Origin: Arsenicibacter sp965247375
GTDB lineage: Bacteria > Bacteroidota > Bacteroidia > Cytophagales > Spirosomataceae
Length of the DNA: 64,000 nucleotides
Direction of reading: 5' to 3'
Assembly (NCBI GenBank): GCA_965247375.1
Contig: CBDFHU010000034.1
Span: forward strand, 19,725 to 83,724
In this document: piece after piece, positions 26,662 through 35,155 of the stretch
How the letters are laid out: every line of letters begins with the position of its first letter
How positions within the stretch are numbered: position 1 is the stretch's first letter
Made by a program: the position numbers and the translations under genes
The notes under the pieces: generated by a model
What the model was told of the DNA's origin: nothing
Database searches by the model: none
Seen by the model: the letters and a program-made list of their open reading frames with translations, nothing else

Positions 26662-27821
26662 ACCTCTGCCTTGAATAGGGCAAGTGTGTTGTGGTAGCTG
26701 GCAACGACACGCGGTAAAAACGGGTACGGACTGACGCTGTGGGCCATCATGTAAAGCCCCAGACGGTGCAGACCGAAATCAAGGGCTGCGAGCGCAAACT
26801 GATGCCTGAACAGGGCCGGATCTTCGTATGTGCCCGTCCGTGCATGGAGCTGTTCGCGGTAAAACGCCAGATACTGCTGGCGGAGGTCATACCGGTCGGC
26901 ATCAAGAACAAAGCACAGAAACTCCGCCACGTCGTACTGCGGGATGTGATAGGTCGCCAGTTCCCAGTCATAGACACAGAACTGTAAGCCGGTTTCTGTC
27001 TCCCTGAAGCAGGTATTGCGTGGATTAAGGTCGTTATGGATAAAGGTTTTGGGAGCGTCCTCCAGTTCGCGCCAATACGCCGGAATGTGCGTAATCGCCT
27101 GCCGGAGCAGGGTGGTCGTACCGGCCGGATACAGTTCCGGAAACCGGCCGGCAGCCTGATCGAGCAGGGCTTGCCAGAGCGGTTGAAGGCGCTGCATATA
27201 GGTCGTTGAGGGTACATCATGCCAGAATTTGTCATCGAAGGGCAGCCGTTGACTGAGGTGGGTTGCATGCCAGGCTGCAAGCTGGGTCAGGGCCGTGCGG
27301 ATATGGGTGTCGGTCCAGAGTTCCGGTGCCATCGCCGAATTAAGCAGGGCCATGTCGCCGAGGTATTCCATCAGAATGATGTACTGATCGTTGGCCGGAT
27401 CAATGTGAACACCGAAAATTTCGGGCAGCAGGGACGAGCTGAGATGTTGATAAACCAGCGTCTCGCGCATGTGTGTATGCTGAAAACCGGTCCACGTCCG
27501 GAACGGGGCATAGGTACTTGCCAGAGGCTCACCGCTGAGCTGCGCCAGTCCGGCCAGCATTTCACTGATCTCGCTGCCGTGGGGCTTGATTTTCATGACC
27601 ATTTTCCGGCTGTGGGGCTGGTCATTGACGGTATACTGTACCTGAAAGGCAAAGTGACCCAGAAGTGTATCCGAAACGCCGGCTGTCAGGGTAACCAGAA
27701 TGCTGGCTGAGTTATCGACCGGCAGCGGCTCGCACTGCTGCACCCGGATGCGTTGCCCGGGCATCCGTTGTTGCATGAGCGTTTCAATAAAAGACGGACT
27801 GAAAAAAGAGTGTGTCTGCAT
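26631..27821 (-). CDS. Phosphotransferase of the APH/choline-kinase superfamily
   Basis: 396 residues with the protein-kinase-like small-molecule kinase core. Visible motifs: KMVMKIKP (ATP Lys region), ETLVYQHL, IILMEYLGD (hinge), the Brenner motif IHNDLNPRN (residues 261-269; catalytic Asp263) and the metal Asp of YDWELA (Asp285). It phosphorylates a hydroxyl of a small molecule. Drug resistance is only one option; in this context a biosynthetic alcohol or an amino-alcohol lipid head-group seems more likely. It is last of three tightly spaced minus-strand genes (15 bases after the BtaA-like gene). Confidence 0.82.
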   Translation of the reverse strand: MQTHSFFSPSFIETLMQQRMPGQRIRVQQCEPLPVDNSASILVTLTAGVSDTLLGHFAFQVQYTVNDQPHSRKMVMKIKPHGSEISEMLAGLAQLSGEPLASTYAPFRTWTGFQHTHMRETLVYQHLSSSLLPEIFGVHIDPANDQYIILMEYLGDMALLNSAMAPELWTDTHIRTALTQLAAWHATHLSQRLPFDDKFWHDVPSTTYMQRLQPLWQALLDQAAGRFPELYPAGTTTLLRQAITHIPAYWRELEDAPKTFIHNDLNPRNTCFRETETGLQFCVYDWELATYHIPQYDVAEFLCFVLDADRYDLRQQYLAFYREQLHARTGTYEDPALFRHQFALAALDFGLHRLGLYMMAHSVSPYPFLPRVVASYHNTLALFKAEVYDTLFPKSA

Positions 27822-27836
27822 GAATCAGGGTAAAGG

Positions 27837-28931
27837 CTAAAGCGGTTGTGTGGCCATGATGTACTGGTTTTTGAAATAAAAACAGGCTGTTGGCTGGGTC
27901 AGTTCAGGGGGAACGGCGTACTGAAAACCGGCGGCCGGGGGCGTATGGTCGCCCTGACCCTGAAGCAGATTCCAGTAAACGAACCGCAGCGGCCTGTGTG
28001 GGTCAGCCAGCAGTGACTGGCAAACCCGGCTGAATTCCTGCGCGCTGGTGTACTCGAAAATATTGGACAGACTGGCCTTCGTAATGGCCTGACCAGCCGG
28101 CGAGAGCAAGTAACTGACCGCCTCACCATCTACTGCCGATAGACGGGGCAACCGCTCACGCAGCGTGTCAAAATGCCCGGCCTGATAGCAGGGCGGCAGG
28201 ATGGCTTCGGGGATATTCTGTGGCCCCAGAAAGAAAAACCGCGTAAAAAAGTTGTCCCGGACCAGCACGGCAGAGACGTGTTCGGTCAGCCGGCGGTAAA
28301 AAGCGCGCCCGCCCGACTCCTGAGCGTACCTGAACAAACGGGGATCGCGCCCTTTACTCAGATTGGCATCGTCGAAATACTGAATAAAGGCTTCCTGAAA
28401 CGGGCTGTTATCCAGCTCTTCCGCAAAAAAACGACGCTGTCCGGTCACCTCATCAAAGGTAAACAAGTGCCGGATCCGCTCGCGGACCGCAGCCGGACAG
28501 GTATCCGTGAAACCGGTAATGTAGGTTTCCAGCTTACCGGCGGTCAGGATACCTTCCGGATGGCTGGCAAAAAAAGACGTCCAGTATGTACGCTGATGCA
28601 CCGGAAGGGAGGCCGAAACCTGCTGTATGGCACAGGCTACAGCGGCCGGTCCGTCGAGGCCGAGCAGACCCCGCAGCGTTGTGTGGTCATGGTGCCGGAT
28701 AACGTGGGTTTTCAGCGCCAGCAGGGTATTCTGTACCGGATTCAGATCAATGGCAATGACTTGCTCCGGATTTTTCAGCAGGGTATTCAAGACATTACAT
28801 CCTGCCGACGTAATGACCAGGACGCGGTCATCGGGCCGGATGTCAAGACTCTGATAAAGTGTCCGGCTATCCTCCCAGACCAGTGAGTAACGGATCCGGT
28901 CAAGATCCACACTATAAAACTCTGACTGCAT
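27837..28931 (-). CDS. BtaA-like DUF3419 protein (SAM:diacylglycerol 3-amino-3-carboxypropyltransferase family)
   Basis: 364 residues, full length. SAM-binding signature VLVITSAGCNVLNTLL (residues 37-52) and IDLNPVQNTLLALK (61-74) match the DUF3419 family, as do YSLVWEDSRT near the start and DNFFTRFFFLG late. The characterised member BtaA moves the 3-amino-3-carboxypropyl group of SAM onto diacylglycerol, the first step to betaine lipids; no BtaB N-methyltransferase is visible here. An aminocarboxypropyl transfer to another lipid or alcohol is therefore the conservative reading. It lies 7 bases after the ligase and 15 before the kinase, so the three form one operon. Confidence 0.75.
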   Translation of the reverse strand: MQSEFYSVDLDRIRYSLVWEDSRTLYQSLDIRPDDRVLVITSAGCNVLNTLLKNPEQVIAIDLNPVQNTLLALKTHVIRHHDHTTLRGLLGLDGPAAVACAIQQVSASLPVHQRTYWTSFFASHPEGILTAGKLETYITGFTDTCPAAVRERIRHLFTFDEVTGQRRFFAEELDNSPFQEAFIQYFDDANLSKGRDPRLFRYAQESGGRAFYRRLTEHVSAVLVRDNFFTRFFFLGPQNIPEAILPPCYQAGHFDTLRERLPRLSAVDGEAVSYLLSPAGQAITKASLSNIFEYTSAQEFSRVCQSLLADPHRPLRFVYWNLLQGQGDHTPPAAGFQYAVPPELTQPTACFYFKNQYIMATQPL

Positions 28932-28938
28932 AAGCTGA

Positions 28939-30386
28939 TTAAACTAACCGCTCATAGCGGATTTTTGACTGGTGCCGGTCATCAACCGGCAGGGTGTCGC
29001 GGAAAAGGATCCCGCCAACCGGTGTATCCGGAAATGCTCTTTGCAGTGCCTGCCAAAGCGCATCGGGCTGCGCGGTTCCTTCCACAAAGATGGTGAAGCC
29101 CGTGTCTGTGCTTCGGGCAGCAACGCGGTCAACGCCCGGTACATGATACAGCACATGCTCGATCTGGTAATGCTGAACCCTCGACCGGATCGCTTCATTG
29201 CCTTTGCGGCCCGTAAGGACAAGGACTCCGTCTTGCCGAAGATACCCAAAGTCACCGGTGGCAAACCAGGTGTTGGCAGGCGTGGCCACGTGTGGTCCGC
29301 GGACAAGGATTTCGCCAACCGTATGAGTCTCGCCGGTTGGGGTGTTAATCTGCCCCAGCGGATCAATGTTTACCGAAATCGCCGGATGAATTGTGCCCGC
29401 TTCGTAGCCCGTTGCCGGTTCCGGAACGGCATCACTGATGGCCCGTACGGCAATCGGTTCGGCTTCGGATGAACCGTAAATAACGTAAAGCGTTGCATTC
29501 GGGAAAAAAGGATTGAGGGAGCGGCACAGATTGTCGGGTACCGGTGAGCCACCCAGGCCAACGGCGCGGACCGCCGGAAATACCTGCGGGTGGCGCCTGT
29601 AAATGCCTGAGCAACTGCCGGAAATAAAAAACGTTACCGGTCATGGTATTGATCGCCTGACGGGTCAGTTGCCGGATGATTATCTCTTGGCTGCATCGCT
29701 GTTACGCGCAGACCGGGCAGATCAGGCAGCACGCTGGTGGTACCGGTTGCCAGATTAAGCAGCAGTACTGCCGGAAACAAGGGGAAATCCCGCTGGCCGG
29801 GCCATGCCGGAAACGCGGTGTCGAGTGCATGATGCTGTTCCGTCAGTACGCGGTGACTGCGCCGGATGGCATTAGGCATACCCGTTGAACCGGAACTGTG
29901 GGAAATCAGGGCCGGCTGGCCGGGCGGAACCAGGGTAGGGGGCGCCCATGCGGCGGAGGTATCCGGCAAACCAGCACTGACCGGAATCAGCCGGATTCCC
30001 CGCAAACGGAGCAGCCACCCGGCCACGACCGGCAGTTTCCGGGCCAGTACAAGCCCCCTGACGCGGTGCCGGAGCAGTAAACGCAGCAAGGTCGGGATTG
30101 TCGCCGAAGCAGGAGGGAGTACCGGTATGGCGCCGTGGGCCATGATAGCCAGCAGTAAGGTTATGACCGGTAATGAAACAGGTGAGGCGAGTAGTACGGC
30201 ATCGCCCGGGCCTACACCGGACTTATGCAGCAGTGCCCGGCAAGCCGCTACCTGACTAAGGAGCATGTGGCCGGTTATTTCCCGGGCAGACCCGGAAGGT
30301 TCCGGCCAGATCAGGCAAACCTGATCCGGTGTCCGGCGCAGGGTCTGATCAATGAAACTGTAATAATTAACGGGTGTGTCTGGCAT
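28939..30386 (-). CDS. ANL-superfamily acyl-adenylating ligase (OleC/fatty-acyl-AMP-ligase-like), split by two +1 shifts
   Basis: About 481 residues read in three segments from ATG at 30386 (MPDTPVNYYSFIDQTL). The P-loop-like A3 motif SHSSGSTGMPNAI, the A5 motif YGSSEAEP, the A7 motif ATGDFGYL, the A8 hinge LTGRKGNE and the A10 Lys in DDRHQSKI are all present. The DxRHxxKI form of A10 resembles OleC-type enzymes. Breaks: one extra C in GCAGCCAAG at about 29686 and one extra base near 29610 (CAGGCGCC); removing each restores a continuous protein (TAMQQEIIIRQL; RHLQRHPQVFPAV). It would activate a carboxylic acid as AMP ester. First gene of the ligase-BtaA-like-kinase operon. Confidence 0.72.
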
Positions 30387-30407
30387 AGCTGACCGCAGGG
30401 CTGGCAA

Positions 30408-30596
30408 AAAAGAATTCCGGATAACCTGCTTTGGACTGTCCGGAATCCTTACCGGTAGTTAAACGCCGGGAGCCGGTAAATCGTACGTACTCCTTCAGAA
30501 GCCATTTTTTGACCGATTCATTTTCTCCTTTCGTAATGGCTCCGTTGCCGGGAATTCCTTGAAATTTTGATTTCGTCGGAGACCCCGATCAGCGGG
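30408..30596. other. Intergenic spacer, no gene seen
   Basis: Upstream of the ligase operon and downstream of the SHOCT gene. I see no coding frame, clear terminator or exact promoter box here. Confidence 0.5.
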
Positions 30597-31196
30597 TTAG
30601 TTCGTCAGCAGTTTTTGTTTAGCCGTCTCGTACTCGGCCTGTGTCAGCACGCCTTCATCAGCAAGGGCTTTCAGCTTTCTGATTTCGTCGGAAATGCTGA
30701 ACGGTTTCAGGCTGGTAATGATCGTTCCGCGAACCTGAGGCGGCGGCAGGATCTCACCGGCATTGACGGCATTTTCCAGCTCAATAAAATACTTCTTCGA
30801 CCGTCCGACGCTCAGAACGGCGCCCATGATGTAGCCCTGTTCTTTCGTGCCGATCTGCACCAGCGACTTAACCACGGCCCGTCCGTTGATGTAGTTTGTG
30901 GGCATGTAAACACGGGGCCACGAGTGGTTCAGGTAAATAAAGGTAAAGCTGTGGTTGGGCATGCTGCCATCGCCGAGCGAGAGCGTGTCACCCTTCTGAA
31001 TGCGCCAGCCCGGGGCTGCTTTCGGCGTATACCCCCAATACAGGTGGCTGGGCAGTACAGGGCCTCTGCGCAGGTCATCGGCGGTGACGGGTTTAGGATT
31101 CGGGGTTTGGGCGGTGGCTATGCTGAAAACGGTAAAAAACAGGGCCGCAGTCAACAGTGACTGGCCAAAAGGCTTAAAAGAACGTTGTCGGTTCAT
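30597..31196 (-). CDS. Exported protein with C-terminal SHOCT domain
   Basis: 199 residues from ATG at 31196 (MNRQRSFKPFGQ). A signal-anchor or signal peptide (LLTAALFFTVFSIATAQ) is followed by an uncharacterised beta-rich region (WRIQKGDTLSLGDGSM; YLNHSWPRVYMPTNYINGR) and a short C-terminal SHOCT helix pair (DEIRKLKALADEGVLTQAEY). SHOCT modules are thought to mediate oligomerisation. No catalytic motif is visible. A longer start is possible but would precede the signal with unrelated sequence. Confidence 0.75.
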   Translation of the reverse strand: MNRQRSFKPFGQSLLTAALFFTVFSIATAQTPNPKPVTADDLRRGPVLPSHLYWGYTPKAAPGWRIQKGDTLSLGDGSMPNHSFTFIYLNHSWPRVYMPTNYINGRAVVKSLVQIGTKEQGYIMGAVLSVGRSKKYFIELENAVNAGEILPPPQVRGTIITSLKPFSISDEIRKLKALADEGVLTQAEYETAKQKLLTN

Positions 31197-31336
31197 GAGT
31201 AAAAGATGTGTGTTACTAGTTCGCCCTAAAGTATAACAAGTAACGGAATAATAAAATAAAGTTGCTTGCATGCATGCGGAATAATGTGGGGTCCCGAAAG
31301 CAACTGTGGCAGGTCGGTATAGGCAGTAACGCCGGT

Positions 31337-31918
31337 TTATACGCCGGGGGAGAGTGTGGCCAGAATGTCCGGTATCTCTTTTTGGGTGGCTTCCGTAAAG
31401 TAAATACGGCTTGCATATTCAAACTGACCTGATGCGGCGGCACGCAGGTAAAGGTGTCCGGTATACGGCTGCTCCGTGGCTTCGGGGTCATGGGCGTAGT
31501 ACAGGATACCGATCTGTTTACCGCTTTTGAAAAACGTGATGGTATTATTAAGTTCCCGTTTTTCGCCCTTCGCGTTCAGATACGGCACCGAGGCCGGAAC
31601 AGGGGAAGGCAGCGCTCCGGCGTAAGGCGTAAACAGGCACGGGTAAGCATTGGGGTTGCAGAAGGTGTATATGCCTGCCTGGCCGTCGTTCCGGGTGATG
31701 CCCGCGGGGGTGTCCCCGAATGAGCCCGGAGTACGCAGGCGATAGCTGTTACCCTGATAGGTTGCCGGAGGAAACTGGATTGTGTAATCCATATTCAGAT
31801 TGATGGTAACCCAGCCGGATTTTGTGCCGGTGGTGATGGAAACCGGGGCCGGTTCATCCGTTTTGCAGGATAACGCCGCCAGGCAGATCATAAACCAGAA
31901 AAGTAGTCCTCGTGTCAT
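31337..31918 (-). CDS. Putative lipoprotein of unknown function
   Basis: 193 residues. Lipoprotein signal with lipobox Cys (MICLAALSCKTDE). The rest is beta-rich (WVTINLNMDYTIQFPPATYQ; RIYFTEATQKEIPDIL) with one Cys pair (TFCNPNAYPCLF). I do not recognise a family. It is followed by the SHOCT gene 140 bases on, same strand. Confidence 0.7.
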   Translation of the reverse strand: MTRGLLFWFMICLAALSCKTDEPAPVSITTGTKSGWVTINLNMDYTIQFPPATYQGNSYRLRTPGSFGDTPAGITRNDGQAGIYTFCNPNAYPCLFTPYAGALPSPVPASVPYLNAKGEKRELNNTITFFKSGKQIGILYYAHDPEATEQPYTGHLYLRAAASGQFEYASRIYFTEATQKEIPDILATLSPGV

Positions 31919-31986
31919 TGGTATCGCCGTTTTTTTCCAGACCCGCCGGATGGGGAAAGGGTTGGAAGGACGCCGAAAATGTCAGA

Positions 31987-32027
31987 GAGCCTGCCGTGCA
32001 CTCCGTAACAGAGTACAGGACAGGCTC
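31987..32027 (-). terminator. Terminator hairpin after the Ig-repeat protein gene
   Basis: On the minus strand GAGCCTGTCCTGTACTC pairs with GAGTGCACGGCAGGCTC (one mismatch, two G-U pairs) around a 7-base loop, 23 bases past the stop at 32050. The U-tract is weak. Confidence 0.65.
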
Positions 32028-32049
32028 CCGCTTCATTGGTTTATCAGGA

Positions 32050-34488
32050 TCAGGGGCAACGCACTGGCCCGGTCACGACAACGGTGCTGGTGAGGGCCGG
32101 ACACCCTTCATCGCTCTGTACGGTGAGGGTGTAGGTGCCGCCCAGTACAACGTTACCGGCGAAAACGGAATAGGTGCCCGTCTGCCGGTAGACCGTCGAG
32201 ACGACGTAGCCGTCAGGACCGGTGAAAACAAACGACCGGCCGGTGGCGGGCACCGTCAGCCGGGTGGGCGAGTTACAGCCGGGCTGACCGTCGATGGTGA
32301 TGCTCCCCGCCGCCGCGTTGGTGCCCTGTAAAATGGTGTTGGTGCCTGCCGATTGACAGCCGGTTCCTGCTCCGTTGGCCGCTACGATGGTATAGGTGCC
32401 GATAGCCGTGACCACAAACTGACCGGTGGTAGTGGTCTGATTGCCGGGCAGCAGGCTGAAGCTATTGGCTCCGGTAGCGGTGGCCGCGAGGGTGACGCTG
32501 TTAGGGCCGCAGCCGATGGCGCCCGTGCGGCTGATACTGACCGCAGCCGGCGGAACCAGGTTGCTGCTCACGCTGAGGGAGGTGGTGCTGAAACAGCCGG
32601 TAGCGGGGTTAACGGCGGTGACCGAATAGGGACCGGTGCTGTTGACGACAATCGCATTGGCCGCCTGAGTGGTAAAGCTGTTGGTGCCGGCAAAGCTGTA
32701 GCTGACGCCACCGGTCGGGCTGCCGGCGGTGAGGGTCAGGGTCTGGAGGCCGCAAAGCAGCACGCCGTTGTTGGTCGCGGTCAGCGATACGCCGGGTGTT
32801 CCGGTGCTGCTGGTAATGGTGGTGGTAGCAGAACTAAGGCAGCCATTTACAGGATTGGTGGCGGTGACCGAGTAAGTACCGGTCGTATTGACGGCGATCC
32901 GGTTGGCGGTTGTCGTGAAGCTGCTGGCGCTGGCAAAGCTGTAGGTGACCCCGCCCGTGGGACTACCGGCCGTGAGGGTCAGGGTGCGGACGGCACAGGT
33001 GATGACCCCGCTGTTGGTAGCGGTCAGTGAAACGCCGGGAGTGGCCGTATTCGATGTCACCGTAAGGGTGGCGGATGCCTGACAGCCTTCTGCGCTGGTA
33101 ACGGTGACGGTATAGGTACCGGCCGCGCTGACCGATATGATTGAACTACTGGTCGGCTGGTTGCTTTGACCGGTGCCGGTAAACCGATACTGGAACGAAC
33201 TGCTGCCGGTGGCGGTAGCCGTCAGGGTCAGACTCGTATTGGCGCAGGTAAGTACTTCATCATCCAGGGCCGAAAGCGAAAGGGCGATGGGAGGCCCTGT
33301 GTATTCGAAGGCGCCGGCATTAGGCGGGATTGAGCGGGAGCGGCTGTTCGCATCGTTTGGCGGCAGGGTTAAGGGGGCGGGTGATATGCCTGCGTTTCTG
33401 GCAGGACTACATTCACCGAGAGTATGTGTACTGACCAGACCGTCGTTGTTCCGTTGAAGAGGGCCACTGCCTATGTTCTGATTATTTTTATCGGTTGTCT
33501 GATTGAGTACCGTATTATCGGCATCGCTGCTGCTGATATTGCCGCCCAGCGAGGTAAATCCGTCCGTTGACTGAAAATTACTTGTTCCCCGATTCGATGT
33601 ATTACCATCAAACAGACAATTCAAAAGCCGTATGGATCCGATAGCGCTCAGTGTAAATGTTTCACCGAAATTCCTGACGAAGCTACAATGAATCAGATCC
33701 AGCGAAGACGCTGTGCCGGAATGGATTGCATTGCCAAGACCAAATTCGGATGATGAGTTACCCGAAAAAGTACAGTTCGTCATGGTTGTTGAGGCATTGG
33801 CCTGGACAAATGCCCCGCCGGAAAACGCTGAGCGGTTCCCGGCAAACGTACAACGTAAAAATGTAGCTGCTCCTCCGGCACAGCGGAAAGCGCCACCCTC
33901 GCCGGCTGTTGTCTCGTTATCCGAAAACTGGCAATCGGTGATCACGGCAGTGCCGGATAATACCTGTACCCCGCCGGCGTCCGGCCCGAATGTGGCTTTG
34001 CAGTTTGCGACCAGGCATCGGGTCATGGTCAGTGTCCCCGTCCCCATACTCACCACGAGCCCGCCCCCGCCTAATCCGTCATAGCCTCTGCTTACATTCT
34101 CTGGCATAGCGCGGCCGTTGCTCAGAATTAAATCGCGTAAGGTCAGGCTTTTATTGGGGGTAATCATACGAAAAATCCGGAATTCGGCAGTCGCTGCCCG
34201 CTGGATAAGCGTTCCGCCGCTACCGGTCGCCGGTGTAAGTGCCGATTGCCCCAGGATTGTACAGGACTCGGTGATGTCCGGCAAGGCCGAGACCAGGCCA
34301 ATTGCACCGGTAGCAGTAATATTGATGGTATAGGGAGCACTGGTAGAATTACCGGCGGTAATGGCAGCACGGAGTGACCCGGCCCCGTTATCTGCATTGG
34401 TTGAGACGGTAATCGTCGTGAGGCTGGTTTGGGCAAATGTGGCTGTGGCAAGCAAGAAAAAGCCAAGCGCAAACAATAGGTTTTTCAT
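32050..34488 (-). CDS. Secreted right-handed beta-helix protein with tandem Ig-like repeats
   Basis: 812 residues from ATG at 34488 (MKNLLFALGFFLLATATFAQ signal). Residues of about 20-375 form a polymorphic-outer-membrane-type parallel beta-helix (NADNGAGSLRAAI; FAGNRSAFSGGAFV; CTFSGNSS). Residues of about 390-812 are tandem Ig-like/SprB-type repeats of roughly 80 residues. Two adjacent units are nearly identical (PGVSLTATN, LTLTAGSPTGGV, TGTYSVTA, NPVNGC). It probably works as a surface or matrix adhesin. The C-terminus (VVVTGPVRCP) has no recognisable T9SS sorting domain, so either it is shortened or it exits by another route. It ends in its own terminator. Confidence 0.8.
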   Translation of the reverse strand: MKNLLFALGFFLLATATFAQTSLTTITVSTNADNGAGSLRAAITAGNSTSAPYTINITATGAIGLVSALPDITESCTILGQSALTPATGSGGTLIQRAATAEFRIFRMITPNKSLTLRDLILSNGRAMPENVSRGYDGLGGGGLVVSMGTGTLTMTRCLVANCKATFGPDAGGVQVLSGTAVITDCQFSDNETTAGEGGAFRCAGGAATFLRCTFAGNRSAFSGGAFVQANASTTMTNCTFSGNSSSEFGLGNAIHSGTASSLDLIHCSFVRNFGETFTLSAIGSIRLLNCLFDGNTSNRGTSNFQSTDGFTSLGGNISSSDADNTVLNQTTDKNNQNIGSGPLQRNNDGLVSTHTLGECSPARNAGISPAPLTLPPNDANSRSRSIPPNAGAFEYTGPPIALSLSALDDEVLTCANTSLTLTATATGSSSFQYRFTGTGQSNQPTSSSIISVSAAGTYTVTVTSAEGCQASATLTVTSNTATPGVSLTATNSGVITCAVRTLTLTAGSPTGGVTYSFASASSFTTTANRIAVNTTGTYSVTATNPVNGCLSSATTTITSSTGTPGVSLTATNNGVLLCGLQTLTLTAGSPTGGVSYSFAGTNSFTTQAANAIVVNSTGPYSVTAVNPATGCFSTTSLSVSSNLVPPAAVSISRTGAIGCGPNSVTLAATATGANSFSLLPGNQTTTTGQFVVTAIGTYTIVAANGAGTGCQSAGTNTILQGTNAAAGSITIDGQPGCNSPTRLTVPATGRSFVFTGPDGYVVSTVYRQTGTYSVFAGNVVLGGTYTLTVQSDEGCPALTSTVVVTGPVRCP

Positions 34489-34637
34489 AAGATGGCAGCG
34501 ATGCATACCGTGAAAAAAAGGAGGTGGCAGCTGAAAATGCAACTTTCAGGCATAGACAAAAACATAGACAGTTTGTAATGGACTGATAATGAGATTAGTA
34601 TTTAAGTCGATGTAGAGAGGTGCTGATGCCTGGTTAG

Positions 34638-34910
34638 GTCCGGAAAGTATTCGGAGCCGGAGGGCGGCAACTGGTGCTTACGTTAGCCAAACCGTTTCTG
34701 TATATGGTTTTGCTGGCCAACAGCCTTGCGTGGCCGGTTTCCTGGCTTGTTGCTGATACATGGCTGGAGACGTTTGCTTACCGGATTCCGGTTACGGTGT
34801 TTTCGTTTGTTACCGGATTAACGGTCTCATTGACGGTTGTGGCCTTTACGGTTTGCGGGCAGATTATACGGGCAGTCCGATTTAATCCGGCCTTTACGTT
34901 AAAGCGGTGA
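34638..34910 (+). pseudogene. Relic: C-terminal end of a MacB/FtsX-type ABC permease
   Basis: The frame opens after a TAG at 34635 with VRKVFGAGGRQLVLTLAK, the hallmark IGVRKV(L/F)GA segment of MacB-like permeases, then two membrane helices (FLYMVLLANSLAWPVSW; FVTGLTVSLTVVAFTVCG) and the typical ending RFNPAFTLKR. Only about 90 residues of an about 800-residue protein remain; no upstream part is visible in the 150 bases before it. Compare the permease at 54.7-57.4 kb. A GTG at 34674 could start a 78-residue product but I regard this as a gene remnant. Confidence 0.75.
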
Positions 34911-35155
34911 AGGTGTGAAGGGTGGCAGTAATGGCAGTGAACAAAAGCAACTGGCGGGAACTATAGCAGCCAAAACCGCTTATAAAAGGCTGATCACTTA
35001 AAAGCTGATCCAGTAAATAAATAATTGTCTAATAATTATATATTTAAACTGATTGGTTTTAACTTTTTTGGCGAATGATTACACTATTGGGTTCTGTTAA
35101 TGAACCTTTGCCGGTTATTCTGAGATATAAAATATGTTAATGTGCTAATATTAAT

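Noticed and set aside
26631..27821. Aminoglycoside resistance gene
   Set aside because: Only the general kinase fold is shown; the operon context is biosynthetic and there is no mobile element nearby.
21950..30400. Programmed ribosomal frameshifting in the RND, GNAT and ligase genes
   Set aside because: Breaks lack a common slippery site or downstream stem-loop, occur at unrelated positions, and all share the same single-base-gain form, which fits sequence error better.
32353..33030. Plus-strand open frame rich in Gly, Ala and Asp
   Set aside because: Shadow of the Ig-repeat gene; its repetitive composition follows from the repeats on the other strand.
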